Source: Streptomyces avicenniae | GTDB taxonomy: Bacteria > Actinomycetota > Actinomycetes > Streptomycetales > Streptomycetaceae | Direction of reading: 5' to 3' | Length of the DNA stretch: 64,000 nt | Assembly: GCF_000719135.1 (NCBI RefSeq) | Contig: NZ_JOEK01000001.1 | Coordinates: 372,001 to 436,000, forward strand | Shown: one piece after another, positions 42,550 through 51,820 of the stretch | How positions within the stretch are numbered: the first letter of the stretch is position 1 | Layout: every line of letters starts with the position of its first letter | Program-made: the position numbers and the translations under genes | The notes under the pieces: model-generated | What the model saw: the letters and a program-made list of their open reading frames with translations, nothing else | Told to the model about the DNA's origin: nothing | The model's database searches: none

Positions 42550-43494
42550 TCAGGCCGTCAGCTGGGCGAGCCCCTCGGTGGCGATCCGCTCGAAGACGGC
42601 GAGGTCGCCCGCGAAGACCGAGTTCTCCACCGGCCAGTGGAGCACCAGCTCGGTGAACCCCAGCTCCGCCACCGCCCCGGCGTAGTCCACGAACGCGCCG
42701 ACCGACGACAGCGCGTCCCCGCCGTCCCCCGAGCCCGAGTGCAGCAGCACCCGCCCCAGGGTCGCCGGCTCGCGGCCCGTCTCCTCGCACACCGCGTCCA
42801 GGCGGTCCACCTGACGGCGCAGCGCGCCGAGCGCGTCCGGCGTCCGGCCGCCGTCGAACCCCGCCGGGTCACCGACCGTCACCCACGCCTGCCCGTGCCG
42901 CGCGGCGAGCCGCATCCCCCGCGGCCCGGTCGCCGCGACCGCGAACGGCAGCCGGGGACGCTGCACGCACCCGGGGACCGTGCGGACCTCGTGCGCCGAG
43001 TAGAAGTCGCCCTGGTACGAGACGCCACGCGCCGGACCGCCCGCGCCCCCCTCGCTCAGCAGCCGGTCGAGCAGCCGCACGAACTCGGCGAACCGCTGCG
43101 CGCGCTCACGCGGCGACCACGCCTCCTCGCCCAGCGCCGTCGCGTCGTACCCGGTGCCGCCAGCGCCGACGCCGAGGGTGATCCGCCCGCCGCTGATGTC
43201 GTCGAGCGTGATGAGTTCCTTGGCGAGCGTCACCGGGTGGCGGAAGTTGGGTGAGGTGACGAGAGTGCCGAGCCGCAGGCGTTCGGTCACCGCGGCGGCG
43301 GCCGTGAGCGTCGGCAGGGCACCGAACCACGTGCGGTCCCTGAAGGTGCGCCACGAGAGGTGGTCGTAGGTGTAGGCGGTGTGGAAGCCCAGCTCCTCGG
43401 CATGCTGCCAGGTCCGCCGGCCACCGTCCGACCAGCGGTGGACCGGCAGGATGACAGTGGACAGCCGGAGCGGCAGCTCGGATGTGACAGCCAT
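42550..43494 (-). CDS. LLM-class flavin/F420-dependent oxidoreductase
   Basis: 314 residues of the luciferase-like TIM-barrel: AEELGFHTAYTYDHLSW (about 32-48), RLRLGTLVTSPNFRHPVTLAKE (about 74-95), GRITLGVGAG. Family members mainly use F420H2 in actinobacteria. ATG 43494 chosen over TTG 43503. Substrate unknown; no F420 genes nearby. Confidence 0.88.
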   Translation of the reverse strand: MAVTSELPLRLSTVILPVHRWSDGGRRTWQHAEELGFHTAYTYDHLSWRTFRDRTWFGALPTLTAAAAVTERLRLGTLVTSPNFRHPVTLAKELITLDDISGGRITLGVGAGGTGYDATALGEEAWSPRERAQRFAEFVRLLDRLLSEGGAGGPARGVSYQGDFYSAHEVRTVPGCVQRPRLPFAVAATGPRGMRLAARHGQAWVTVGDPAGFDGGRTPDALGALRRQVDRLDAVCEETGREPATLGRVLLHSGSGDGGDALSSVGAFVDYAGAVAELGFTELVLHWPVENSVFAGDLAVFERIATEGLAQLTA

Positions 43495-43610
43495 GACCAG
43501 CAAGCGTATGCCCTATCCGGCGGGACGGAGCGCCCCTTCCCGACAACGACCGGGTCCGTCCGCATCCTCGTGGTCTCTCGCACGGATGTGCGCGCATATG
43601 CTCGACAACT

Positions 43611-44456
43611 GTGTCACTTCCCGAGGATCTCCCCCGCCTGATCGCCACCGACCTCGACGGCACCCTGCTGCGCGACGACAAGACGGTCTCCGCGCGGACC
43701 GTCGCGGCCCTCGCCGCCGCCGAGGAGGCCGGTGTCGAGGTGATCTTCGTGACGGGCCGTCCCGCGCGCTGGATGAACGTGGTGAGCGACCACGTCCACG
43801 GCCACGGGATGGCCATCTGCGGCAACGGCGCGGCCGTCGTGGACCTCCACCGCGGCGGAGAACTCGTGGAGACGTACCCCCTGCCGCGCGAGAACGCGCT
43901 GGCCGTCGCCGACGCGGTACGGGCGGCGGCGCCCGGCGCCGTCTTCGCCGTGGAGCGCACCGCGGGCTTCCACCACGAACCGGACTATCCGCGCCTCGAA
44001 TTCGAGCCCGCGTTCGAGGTGGCACCGGTGGAACTCCTGCTGGCCCACGACGGCGCCCGCACCGGCCTGCCGGTCCTCAAGCTGCTCGCCTTCCACCCCA
44101 CGCTCGCCCCCGACACCTTCCTCACCCTCGCCCGCGACGCCACCGGCGGACGCGGCGAGGTCACCAGGTCCAGCCCCTCGGCGCTCCTGGAGATCAGCGC
44201 CCCCGGCGTCAGCAAGGCCAGCACGCTCGCCCGGCACTGCGCGCGGCACGGCATCTCCCCCGCGGAGGTCATGGCCTTCGGCGACATGCCCAACGACCTC
44301 GACATGCTCGGCTGGGCCGGGACCGCCTACGCCATGGCCAACGCGCACCCGGCCGTCCTCGCCGCCACCGAGCGGCACACGGCCTCCAACGAGGAGGACG
44401 GCGTCGCGCGGGTCGTCGAGGCGCTGCTCGGCACGCACCGTCCCGCCGTCCGCTGA
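43611..44456 (+). CDS. Cof-type HAD hydrolase
   Basis: 281 residues. [13 protein letters not shown] (nucleophile Asp about 14), VTGRPARW, VSKASTL Lys loop, FGDMPNDLDML. Same class IIB architecture as the gene at 34201 but about as long and clearly a separate paralogue, with a longer cap (about 85-185). GTG start. Divergent from the LLM gene. Phosphatase of unknown substrate. Confidence 0.88.
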   Translation: MSLPEDLPRLIATDLDGTLLRDDKTVSARTVAALAAAEEAGVEVIFVTGRPARWMNVVSDHVHGHGMAICGNGAAVVDLHRGGELVETYPLPRENALAVADAVRAAAPGAVFAVERTAGFHHEPDYPRLEFEPAFEVAPVELLLAHDGARTGLPVLKLLAFHPTLAPDTFLTLARDATGGRGEVTRSSPSALLEISAPGVSKASTLARHCARHGISPAEVMAFGDMPNDLDMLGWAGTAYAMANAHPAVLAATERHTASNEEDGVARVVEALLGTHRPAVR

Positions 44457-44484
44457 CCGGCCGGGACGTGCGCGAGCGCGCCGC

Positions 44485-45297
44485 TCAGGCGTCGTCGCCG
44501 CCCTCGGCCGGGCTCGTGAAGTCGGGGCTGGAGAAGCCCGGATGCAGGTAGCGCGGCTCGGGCGCCGCGCCGCCGCCGTCCCCCCGCGCCGCGGCGCCGC
44601 CCGGCCCGTGGAACGTCGGGCTGGAGAAGCGGGGGCTTGAGAAGTCCGGGCTGGAGAAACGCATCCTGGGCCCGCTCTCCTGCGGCGGATGCGCCACTGC
44701 CGCGGCGCCGTCGTCCTCCCGCCGCGCGGCCAGCAGCACGGGCGCCACACCCCGCTCGACCAGCGCACGCCGCCACTCCCCGCGCGCCCGCGCCACCTCG
44801 GCAGCCCCGCCGCCGGAGGACGAGGCCCGGATCGCCGTCGCCGACCCGTTGCGCACCGCCGCGACCACGAGACCGGACACGGCGATCAGCATCCCGCCCG
44901 CCGCGACCAGCGCGAACACCCAGCCCACGCCCCGCATCCCGGCCGCCACCTCAGGCTCGGGATCGACGAGGCCCAGCGTGTAGCCCAGCAGCAGGAAGAC
45001 GACCCCCGCGACCGCCGCGAGCACCGGCACCAGCGTGACGACGACGGCCCACGTCCCCGTCCCCGCGCCGCCCGCACCGTCCGCGCGCCCGTGCGCGCGG
45101 CGCAGGGCGACGTACCGCTGATACTCCTCGTCGGCCGCCGCCGTGACGGCTGGCAGCGCGGCGTGGAGCGCGGCCCGCAGCCGTTCGGCCTCGGCGGGCT
45201 CGCTCCAGGCGGTGAACCGGGCCGTGCGCAGCGCCTCTTCGAGGACGCGCTCGACCTCGGCCTCGTCCTCGGGCGGCAGACCGTCCGCGCTGTTCAT
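44485..45297 (-). CDS. two-helix membrane protein with FSSP-type repeats
   Basis: 270 residues. Acidic cytosolic start (1-75), two membrane segments (about 83-110 and 127-148), a basic patch, and a C-terminal tail (about 212-265) with repeated F-S-S-P units: FSSPDFSSPRFSSPTF, then GFSSPDFTSP. Function unknown. The repeat resembles an interaction or phosphorylation tail; the Ser-Pro units could be kinase sites. Stands alone between the HAD and metallophosphoesterase genes. Confidence 0.75.
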   Translation of the reverse strand: MNSADGLPPEDEAEVERVLEEALRTARFTAWSEPAEAERLRAALHAALPAVTAAADEEYQRYVALRRAHGRADGAGGAGTGTWAVVVTLVPVLAAVAGVVFLLLGYTLGLVDPEPEVAAGMRGVGWVFALVAAGGMLIAVSGLVVAAVRNGSATAIRASSSGGGAAEVARARGEWRRALVERGVAPVLLAARREDDGAAAVAHPPQESGPRMRFSSPDFSSPRFSSPTFHGPGGAAARGDGGGAAPEPRYLHPGFSSPDFTSPAEGGDDA

Positions 45298-45475
45298 GGG
45301 CGTCCCCCTGCCGTAAGGGCGAGCGGATGGGTGCCCGATCGTAGAGCGGACAGGCCGTCCGCGACAGGCACGTGCCCGAAATCCTTACGGACCGGTAGGC
45401 AAACCGCAGGTGGGCGCCGCCGCCCCGCGTGTCGCGCGCGGGGCGTCCACCGGCCAGGACGGGGGAGGCGGGCGC

Positions 45476-46417
45476 CTACTGCGGCAGCGGCAGCGGGGTG
45501 ATGAGCAGCTTTCCTGCCATGGTGACGCCGCCGTCCATCGCGATGGCGAGGGAGTCGGCGTACACGTAAGGGCCCGTCACGCGCGGCCCGGCGCCCTCCT
45601 CCCCGTCGGCGCTCTCCGCGTCGCCGCCGTTCTCCCCCGTCAGATAGGGGATGGGGCTGTGGCCGTGGACGACGCAGCGTCCGCCGAACGTGTCGAGCAG
45701 CTCACGCGCCGCCTGCGGCCCGTCGTCGTCCCGGAACGCGAAGCGCTTCGTGAACTTGCGGAAGAGGTCCCAGGTCTCCTCGACGTCGTTGCGCTGCAAC
45801 GCCTGCCAGATGGCGTCGTTCACGTCCTCGACGGTGCCGCCGTAGTCCAGGTACGCCGTCGTGTCGGAGTGCATCAGCAGGTAGCCGTCGGCGACGGCCA
45901 TCGAGTCCAGCCGGGACATCCACTGCACATGGTGGTCCTGGAGGCGCTCCATGTCGGAGCGCTGGCCGCCGTTGAGCAGCCAGACGGTGGAGAACGACGC
46001 GGTGCCCGCCGCCGATTCGACCGGTGCGTCGCCGAAGCGGGACGCGCCGAGGAGCAGCAGCTCGTGATTGCCGAGGATGGCCTTGCAGTAGCCGCCGGCC
46101 GCCGCCGCCTCCGCCGAGAGCCGCATGACGAGGTCGAGCACGCCGACCCCGTCGGGGCCGCGGTCGGTGAAGTCGCCGAGGAACCAGAGGCGGGCGTTGC
46201 CCGCGGCCCAGTTGTCCGAGGCGTCCGTGAGGCCCGCCTCGTGGAGCGCGGCCCGTAGTTCGTCGAGGTAGCCGTGGACGTCGCCGACCACGTACAGCGG
46301 TCCGGCGCCCTCGATCACCGGCAGGTCGCGCTCCGTCGGCGTGTACCGGGGCACGGGCGCGGCCGGTCCGTCCCCGCCCTGCAGCCCGTCCGGTCCCTCG
46401 CCGGCCCCCTGAGTCAT
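45476..46417 (-). CDS. calcineurin-like metallophosphoesterase
   Basis: 313 residues. Metal-binding motifs in order: VVGDVHGYLDEL (about 43-54), GDFTDRGPDG, ILGNHELLL, and VVHGHSP near 265. Resembles bacterial PPP-type protein phosphatases/ApaH-like enzymes. GGTGGAGGGG precedes ATG 46417, deciding it against a longer start at 46522. Cytosolic; substrate unknown. Confidence 0.88.
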   Translation of the reverse strand: MTQGAGEGPDGLQGGDGPAAPVPRYTPTERDLPVIEGAGPLYVVGDVHGYLDELRAALHEAGLTDASDNWAAGNARLWFLGDFTDRGPDGVGVLDLVMRLSAEAAAAGGYCKAILGNHELLLLGASRFGDAPVESAAGTASFSTVWLLNGGQRSDMERLQDHHVQWMSRLDSMAVADGYLLMHSDTTAYLDYGGTVEDVNDAIWQALQRNDVEETWDLFRKFTKRFAFRDDDGPQAARELLDTFGGRCVVHGHSPIPYLTGENGGDAESADGEEGAGPRVTGPYVYADSLAIAMDGGVTMAGKLLITPLPLPQ

Positions 46418-46538
46418 CGACCCCTCCACCACTACGCGCCGCCTCCACCTGGGGGACCTGCCGACCAGCCGATCCCGGTGCCGTTCGCCCATCATAGGAA
46501 TGCCGGTGCCCGGATGTGACACACCTGTACCGGGGAAT

Positions 46539-47711
46539 CTACTGGTCGGCGGCGGGGGCCTGCCGCGGGGCCGCCACCCGGGCGTGCGCGAGGCGTCCGT
46601 GCCCGGCGCCCGCGGTGAGCGGCGGGCGCTGCGACGAGGTGCGGACGATCAGCTCGGTCGGCATGACCTGGTGCAGCGCCTCGGGGGCGGGGACGGGCGC
46701 GGCGGAGCGGCCGTCGGCGTTCTCGATGGCGTCGATGAGCAGTTGGATGACAGTGGTGCCGATGCGTCCCGGCTTGAGGGAGAGCGTGGTGATGGAGGGT
46801 TCGGTGCCCGCGTAGACGCTGGACTCGCTGCAGCAGACGATGAGCAGGTCCTCGGGGACGCGCAGGCCGTAGCGGCGGGCGGCGGCCAGCAGGTCGGTGC
46901 CGTTCGGGTCGAACAGGCCGTAGACCGCGTCGGGCCGGTCGGGGCGGGCGAGGAGCCGGTCGGCGGCGACGGCTCCGGCGCAGGGGTCGTGGGCGGGGTA
47001 CGCCTCGTAGACGGGTGCCTGGCCGTTGCGTTCGCACCAGTTGAGGTACGCGGTGGTGGACAGGCGGGTGTAGGTGTCGGTGCTCGTGCCGGTCAGCAGG
47101 CCGATACGGCGGGCGCCGCCCGAGGCGAGGTGGTCGAGGAGCCCGGCGACGGCCGCCTCGTGGTCGTTGTCCACCCAGGCGGTGACGGGGAGGCTGCCGC
47201 CCGGACGGCCGTCGGAGACGACCGGGATGCCCTGGCGGACCAGTTCGGTGACGACGGGGTCGTGGTCGGAGGGGTCGATGACGACGGTGCCGTCGAGGGC
47301 GACGTTGGACCAGACGTCGAACTCACGGTGCTGGGAGGTCGCCGGGAGGATCACCAGCGCGTACCCGCGGGCCAGCGCGGCGGAGGTCGCGGCGCGCGCC
47401 ATCTCCGCGAAGTAGGCGAACTCGGTGAAGGTGAACGGTTCTTCGCCGTAGGTGGTGACGGTGAGCCCGATCAGTCCCGATTTGCCGGTGCGGAGGGTGC
47501 GGGCGGCGGCCGACGGGCGGTAGCCGAGCCGGTCGGCGACGGAGCGCACGTGGCGGCGGGTCGCGTCGGGGAGGCGGCCCTTGCCGTTGAGGGCGTCGGA
47601 CACGGTGGTGATCGAGACACCGGCGGCTGCGGCGACGTCCCGGATGCCCGCCCGTTGTCCGCTCATCCTGCGGCCGGCGGTCCGGGTCACCTGATGCTTC
47701 GCTGCTGTCAT
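46539..47711 (-). CDS. LacI-family transcriptional regulator
   Basis: 390 residues. HTH GIRDVAAAAGVSITTVSDALNG (about 24-45) with hinge GYRPSAAARTLR, then a periplasmic-binding-protein-like effector domain (about 80-350). C-terminal 40 residues are Ala/Arg-rich and disordered. No sugar catabolic genes adjacent, so it may act on itself or at a distance. ATG 47711 chosen; a longer frame upstream has no family similarity. Confidence 0.88.
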   Translation of the reverse strand: MTAAKHQVTRTAGRRMSGQRAGIRDVAAAAGVSITTVSDALNGKGRLPDATRRHVRSVADRLGYRPSAAARTLRTGKSGLIGLTVTTYGEEPFTFTEFAYFAEMARAATSAALARGYALVILPATSQHREFDVWSNVALDGTVVIDPSDHDPVVTELVRQGIPVVSDGRPGGSLPVTAWVDNDHEAAVAGLLDHLASGGARRIGLLTGTSTDTYTRLSTTAYLNWCERNGQAPVYEAYPAHDPCAGAVAADRLLARPDRPDAVYGLFDPNGTDLLAAARRYGLRVPEDLLIVCCSESSVYAGTEPSITTLSLKPGRIGTTVIQLLIDAIENADGRSAAPVPAPEALHQVMPTELIVRTSSQRPPLTAGAGHGRLAHARVAAPRQAPAADQ

Positions 47712-48025
47712 GGCGACCTGATGGTAGGCCCGGACGGGGAGGTGCGGGGCGGCAGGTGGACGGCGGGGCGGCGTCACGTTTCTGCATGCCACACCACCCC
47801 ATCGACCTGCGGATTCGTGGCCCGGATCACCCGACGGCTTTGCTTCGGAAGGCTGGATCGCTCTTTGTCTAGGAGGCAAGGGAGATTTCAACGTCGCCGC
47901 CCTCACCCTCACGGGTGTGGCGCGCCACGGCACACACCACCGGCGCACGGCCCGGCCACGCGCCCCCGTCGCACCGGCGTACGCCCCGACGGAGGAGGGG
48001 GCACCGCCCTCTTAGGGTGGGCCGG
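47712..48025. other. 314-bp divergent intergenic region
   Basis: Between the LacI gene and the aminotransferase. Holds both promoters presumably. A strong Shine-Dalgarno-like AGGAGGCAAGGGAG (47871-47884) has no usable start codon just after it. No clear LacI palindrome or repeat seen. Confidence 0.4.
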
Positions 48026-49150
48026 GTGACGACCTCATCTTCTCAGGAGCCCCTCGCGCGGCCGGGCAGCGGCCCCCGGCTGCGCCCCGCGCTGGACGGC
48101 ATTCCGGCCTACGTGCCGGGCAAGCCCGCCGACGGCGGCCCGGTGACGTTCAAGCTGTCCTCGAACGAGAACCCGTACCCGCCGCTGCCCGGCGTGCTGG
48201 AGAGCGCGGTGGCCTCGGCCGAGGCGCTCAACCGCTACCCGGACCTCGCCTGCGCCGCGCTGACGGCCGAGCTGGCCGGGCGGTTCGGCGTCCCGGTCGG
48301 CCATCTCGCGACCGGCACCGGCTCGGTGGGCGTGGCCCAGCAGCTGGTGCAGTCCACGGCCGGGCCGGGCGACGAGGTGATCTACCCGTGGCGGTCCTTC
48401 GAGGCCTATCCGATCATCACGCAGATCTCCGGAGCGACCTCGGTGCGCGTGCCGCTGACCGCGGACGAGGAGCACGACCTCCCCGCCATGGCGGACGCGA
48501 TCACGCCGCGGACGCGCCTGATCTTCGTCTGCACGCCGAACAACCCCACGGGCACCCCCGTGCGCCGGGCCGCTCTCGACAGCTTCCTCGACCGGGTGCC
48601 GGGCGACGTCCTGGTCGTGCTCGACGAGGCGTACCGCGAGTTCAGCCGTGACCCGGAGGTGGCCGACGGGATCGACGTCTACCGGGAGCGGCCCAACGTC
48701 TGCGTCCTGCGGACGTTCTCCAAGGCGTACGGGCTGGCCGGGCTGCGGATCGGCTTCGCCGTGGCGCACGAGCCGGTGGCCGCGGCGCTGCGGAAGACGG
48801 CCGTGCCGTTCGGTGTGAGCCAGATCGCACAGAACGCCGCCATCGCCTCCCTGCGGAGCGAGGCGGCGCTGCTGGAGCGGGTGGAGGCGCTGGTCGCGGA
48901 GCGGACCCGGGTGTCGGACGCGCTGCGCGCGCAGGGCTGGCGGGTGCCGGAGTCGCAGGCGAACTTCGTCTGGCTGCGGCTGGGCGGGGAGACGGCGGCG
49001 TTCGCCGGGGCGTGCGAGGCGGCGGGGGTGACGGTGCGGCCGTTCTTCGGCGAGGGCGTCCGCGTGACGGTCGGGGAGCCGGAGGCGAACGACCTCGTGC
49101 TGCGGGTGGCGGAGGCGTTCCTGGCCGCCCACCCGGGGCTGCGGGCCTGA
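48026..49150 (+). CDS. hisC: histidinol-phosphate/aromatic aminotransferase
   Basis: 374 residues, class I/II PLP fold: [11 protein letters not shown] (about 43-53), [28 protein letters not shown] and [14 protein letters not shown] with the Schiff-base Lys (about 235). Outside a his operon such genes often encode the phenylalanine/tyrosine aminotransferase, fitting pheA elsewhere in the window. GTG start at 48026. Followed by the Rex operator of the cyd operon. Confidence 0.88.
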   Translation: MTTSSSQEPLARPGSGPRLRPALDGIPAYVPGKPADGGPVTFKLSSNENPYPPLPGVLESAVASAEALNRYPDLACAALTAELAGRFGVPVGHLATGTGSVGVAQQLVQSTAGPGDEVIYPWRSFEAYPIITQISGATSVRVPLTADEEHDLPAMADAITPRTRLIFVCTPNNPTGTPVRRAALDSFLDRVPGDVLVVLDEAYREFSRDPEVADGIDVYRERPNVCVLRTFSKAYGLAGLRIGFAVAHEPVAAALRKTAVPFGVSQIAQNAAIASLRSEAALLERVEALVAERTRVSDALRAQGWRVPESQANFVWLRLGGETAAFAGACEAAGVTVRPFFGEGVRVTVGEPEANDLVLRVAEAFLAAHPGLRA

Positions 49151-49227
49151 CGGGAGGGCCGGGACGAGAGGGGTGCACCCCCCGCGAATCGGACGCGGGG
49201 GACGTGGTCCATAATGGAGCTTGTGAA

Positions 49228-49243
49228 TGTGAATACGTTCACA
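49228..49243. promoter_or_regulatory. Rex operator (ROP) upstream of cydA
   Basis: TGTGAATACGTTCACA, the perfect TGTGAA-N4-TTCACA form of the redox regulator Rex site, 34 bp before cydA. A further TTGTGAA half-site overlaps at 49221-49227. Rex senses NADH/NAD+ and represses cydABCD in S. coelicolor when oxygen is plentiful. Confidence 0.92.
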
Positions 49244-49277
49244 AGATCTTCCCGCAGACCGCGGAGGGAGCACCCAC

Positions 49278-50783
49278 GTGGACCTCGCACTCGCACCGGA
49301 GACCCTGGCGCGGTGGCAGTTCGGCATCACGACCGTCTACCACTTCCTCTTCGTCCCCCTGACGATCTCCCTCGCCGCCCTGACGGCGGGGCTCCAGACC
49401 GCCTGGGTGCGCACGCAGGACGAGAAGTACCTCAAGGCGACCAAGTTCTGGGGCAAGCTGTTCCTGATCAACATCGCCATGGGCGTGGTCACCGGCATCG
49501 TGCAGGAGTTCCAGTTCGGCATGAACTGGTCGGACTACTCCCGCTTCGTGGGCGACGTCTTCGGGGCTCCGCTGGCCTTCGAGGCGCTGATCGCCTTCTT
49601 CTTCGAGTCCACGTTCATCGGCCTGTGGATCTTCGGCTGGGACAAGCTGCCGCCCAAGCTCCACCTGGCCACGATCTGGACCGTCGCGGTCGGCACCGTG
49701 CTGTCGGCGTACTTCATCCTCGCCGCGAACTCCTGGATGCAGCACCCGGTGGGCTACCGCATCGACGAGGAGACGGGACGCGCGCAGCTCACCGACTTCG
49801 TCGCGGTCCTCACGCAGAACACCGCCGTCGCCCAGTTCTTCCACACGATCACCGCCGCCTTCCTCACCGGCGGCGCGTTCATGGTGGGCATCGCCGCCTA
49901 CCACCTCATGCGCCGCAAGCACGTCGCCGTCATGCGCACGTCGCTGCGGCTCGGACTCGTCACCATGGTCGCGGCCGGGATGCTGACCGCGTTCACCGGC
50001 GACCGGCTCGGCAAGATCATGTACGAGCAGCAGCCCATGAAGATGGCCGCGGCCGAGGCCCTGTGGGACACCGAGGCACCGGCGCCGTTCTCGCTCTTCG
50101 CGGTCGGGGACGTGGACCGGGGCCACAACACCGTCGCCATCGAGGTGCCAGGACTGCTGTCCTTCCTCGCCCATGACAACTTCAGCGAGGCCGTGCCCGG
50201 CATCAACGACACGAACGAGGCCATGCAGGAGCTGTACGGCCCCGGCGACTACCGGCCCAACATCCCGGTGGCCTACTGGAGCTTCCGCTGGATGATCGGT
50301 TTCGGGATGACCTCGGCCGCCCTCGGCGCCGCCGGGCTCTGGCTCACCCGGCGGAAGCTGTGGCTGTCCGAGCGGCTGCGCACCGGCGCGGACGAACGGC
50401 CCCGGCTCGCCCTCACCCGGGACCGCGAGCTGAGCCCCCTGCTGACCCGCTGCTACTGGCGGCTCGCGCTGCTGACCATGCTCTTCCCGCTCGCCGCCAA
50501 CGCCTGGGGCTGGATCTTCACCGAGACCGGCCGCCAGCCCTGGGCCGTCTTCGGGCTGCTCCGCACCGAGGACGCCGTCTCGCCCGGGGTGTCGCAGGCC
50601 GAGGTGATCATCTCGCTCGTCACCTTCACCACGCTGTACGCGATCCTCGCCGTCATCGAGGTCCGGCTGATGGTCAAGTACGCCAAGGCGGGCCCACCGG
50701 AGCTGACCGAGTCCGACCTGAACCCGCCCACCCGGATCGGCGGGGACGACACCGCCGACCGCCCGATGGCGTTCTCGTACTAG
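49278..50783 (+). CDS. cydA: cytochrome bd ubiquinol/menaquinol oxidase subunit I
   Basis: 501 residues. Nine-helix CydA with haem ligand His in TVYHFLFVPL (about 19), EFQFGMNWSDYSRF, and the quinol-loop GRQPW (about 417-421). The short Q-loop form of actinobacteria. High-affinity terminal oxidase used at low oxygen. GTG start after GGAGGGAG; first gene of cydAB-DC under Rex. Confidence 0.97.
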   Translation: MDLALAPETLARWQFGITTVYHFLFVPLTISLAALTAGLQTAWVRTQDEKYLKATKFWGKLFLINIAMGVVTGIVQEFQFGMNWSDYSRFVGDVFGAPLAFEALIAFFFESTFIGLWIFGWDKLPPKLHLATIWTVAVGTVLSAYFILAANSWMQHPVGYRIDEETGRAQLTDFVAVLTQNTAVAQFFHTITAAFLTGGAFMVGIAAYHLMRRKHVAVMRTSLRLGLVTMVAAGMLTAFTGDRLGKIMYEQQPMKMAAAEALWDTEAPAPFSLFAVGDVDRGHNTVAIEVPGLLSFLAHDNFSEAVPGINDTNEAMQELYGPGDYRPNIPVAYWSFRWMIGFGMTSAALGAAGLWLTRRKLWLSERLRTGADERPRLALTRDRELSPLLTRCYWRLALLTMLFPLAANAWGWIFTETGRQPWAVFGLLRTEDAVSPGVSQAEVIISLVTFTTLYAILAVIEVRLMVKYAKAGPPELTESDLNPPTRIGGDDTADRPMAFSY

Positions 50784-50792
50784 GAGCGCACG

Positions 50793-51788
50793 ATGGAACT
50801 CCACGACATCTGGTTCGTCATCATCGCCGTGCTGTGGGTCGGCTACTTCTTCCTGGAGGGCTTCGACTTCGGCATCGGCGTGCTCACCGGCACCCTGGCC
50901 CGCGACCGGGCCGAACGGCGCGTGCTGATCAACACCATCGGCCCCGTCTGGGACGGGAACGAGGTCTGGCTGATCTCGGCGGGCGGCGCCACGTTCGCCG
51001 CCTTCCCCGACTGGTACGCGACGCTCTTCTCCGGCTTCTACCTGCCGCTGCTCCTCATCCTCGTCGGACTGATCGTGCGCGGCGTGGCCTTCGAGTACCG
51101 GGTGAAGCGGTCGTCCGAGGCATGGCAGCGCAACTGGGAACGCGCCATCTTCTGGTGCTCGCTCGGCGTCGCGTTCCTGTGGGGCGTGGCCTTCGCCAAC
51201 ATCGTGCGCGGCGTGCCGATCGACGCCGACCACGAGATGACCGGCGGCCTCACCGACCTGCTGGGCCCGCACGCGCTGTTGGGCGGCGTCGCGACCGTGA
51301 TCCTCTTCACCTTCCACGGCGCCGTCTTCGCCGCGCTCAAGACCACCGGCGACATCCGGCTGCGGGCACGGCGCGCGGCGGGCGGTCTCGGCATCGCGAC
51401 CGCCGTGGTCGCGGGCGCCTACCTGCTGTGGACCCAGGGCGACAGCGGCAACGTCCGCAGCCTCGTCGCGGTGGCGGTCGCCTTCGCGGCCCTGGCCGCC
51501 GCGCTGGCGGCGAACGCGGCGGGCCGCGAGGGATGGGCGTTCGTCTTCTCGGGACTGCTGGTCGTCGCCTCGGTGGTGATGCTCTTCCTCGCGCTCTTCC
51601 CCGACGTCATGCCCTCCTCGACCGACCCGGCCTGGAGCCTGACGGTGGAGAACTCGGCCTCCGCGCCCTACACCCTGCGGATCATGACCTGGTGCGCCGC
51701 CCTGGCCACGCCGCTGGTCCTCGTCTACCAGGGCTGGACCTACTGGGTCTTCCGCAAGCGCGTCGGCACCCAGCACCTCGCCTCGTAG
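50793..51788 (+). CDS. cydB: cytochrome bd oxidase subunit II
   Basis: 331 residues, eight to nine membrane helices with the paired family motifs GFDFGIGVL (about 26-34) and GPVWDGNEVWLI (about 50-61). Structural partner of CydA. ATG nine bases after the cydA stop with AGGAGCG between. Followed by cydDC after 32 bp. Confidence 0.97.
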   Translation: MELHDIWFVIIAVLWVGYFFLEGFDFGIGVLTGTLARDRAERRVLINTIGPVWDGNEVWLISAGGATFAAFPDWYATLFSGFYLPLLLILVGLIVRGVAFEYRVKRSSEAWQRNWERAIFWCSLGVAFLWGVAFANIVRGVPIDADHEMTGGLTDLLGPHALLGGVATVILFTFHGAVFAALKTTGDIRLRARRAAGGLGIATAVVAGAYLLWTQGDSGNVRSLVAVAVAFAALAAALAANAAGREGWAFVFSGLLVVASVVMLFLALFPDVMPSSTDPAWSLTVENSASAPYTLRIMTWCAALATPLVLVYQGWTYWVFRKRVGTQHLAS

Positions 51789-51820
51789 TCCCTGCTCACC
51801 TCACCGGAGGCTGACCGGAC

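Noticed and set aside
47871..47884. Strong ribosome-binding-like sequence suggesting a small gene
   Set aside because: No ATG, GTG or TTG at usable distance begins a plausible frame.
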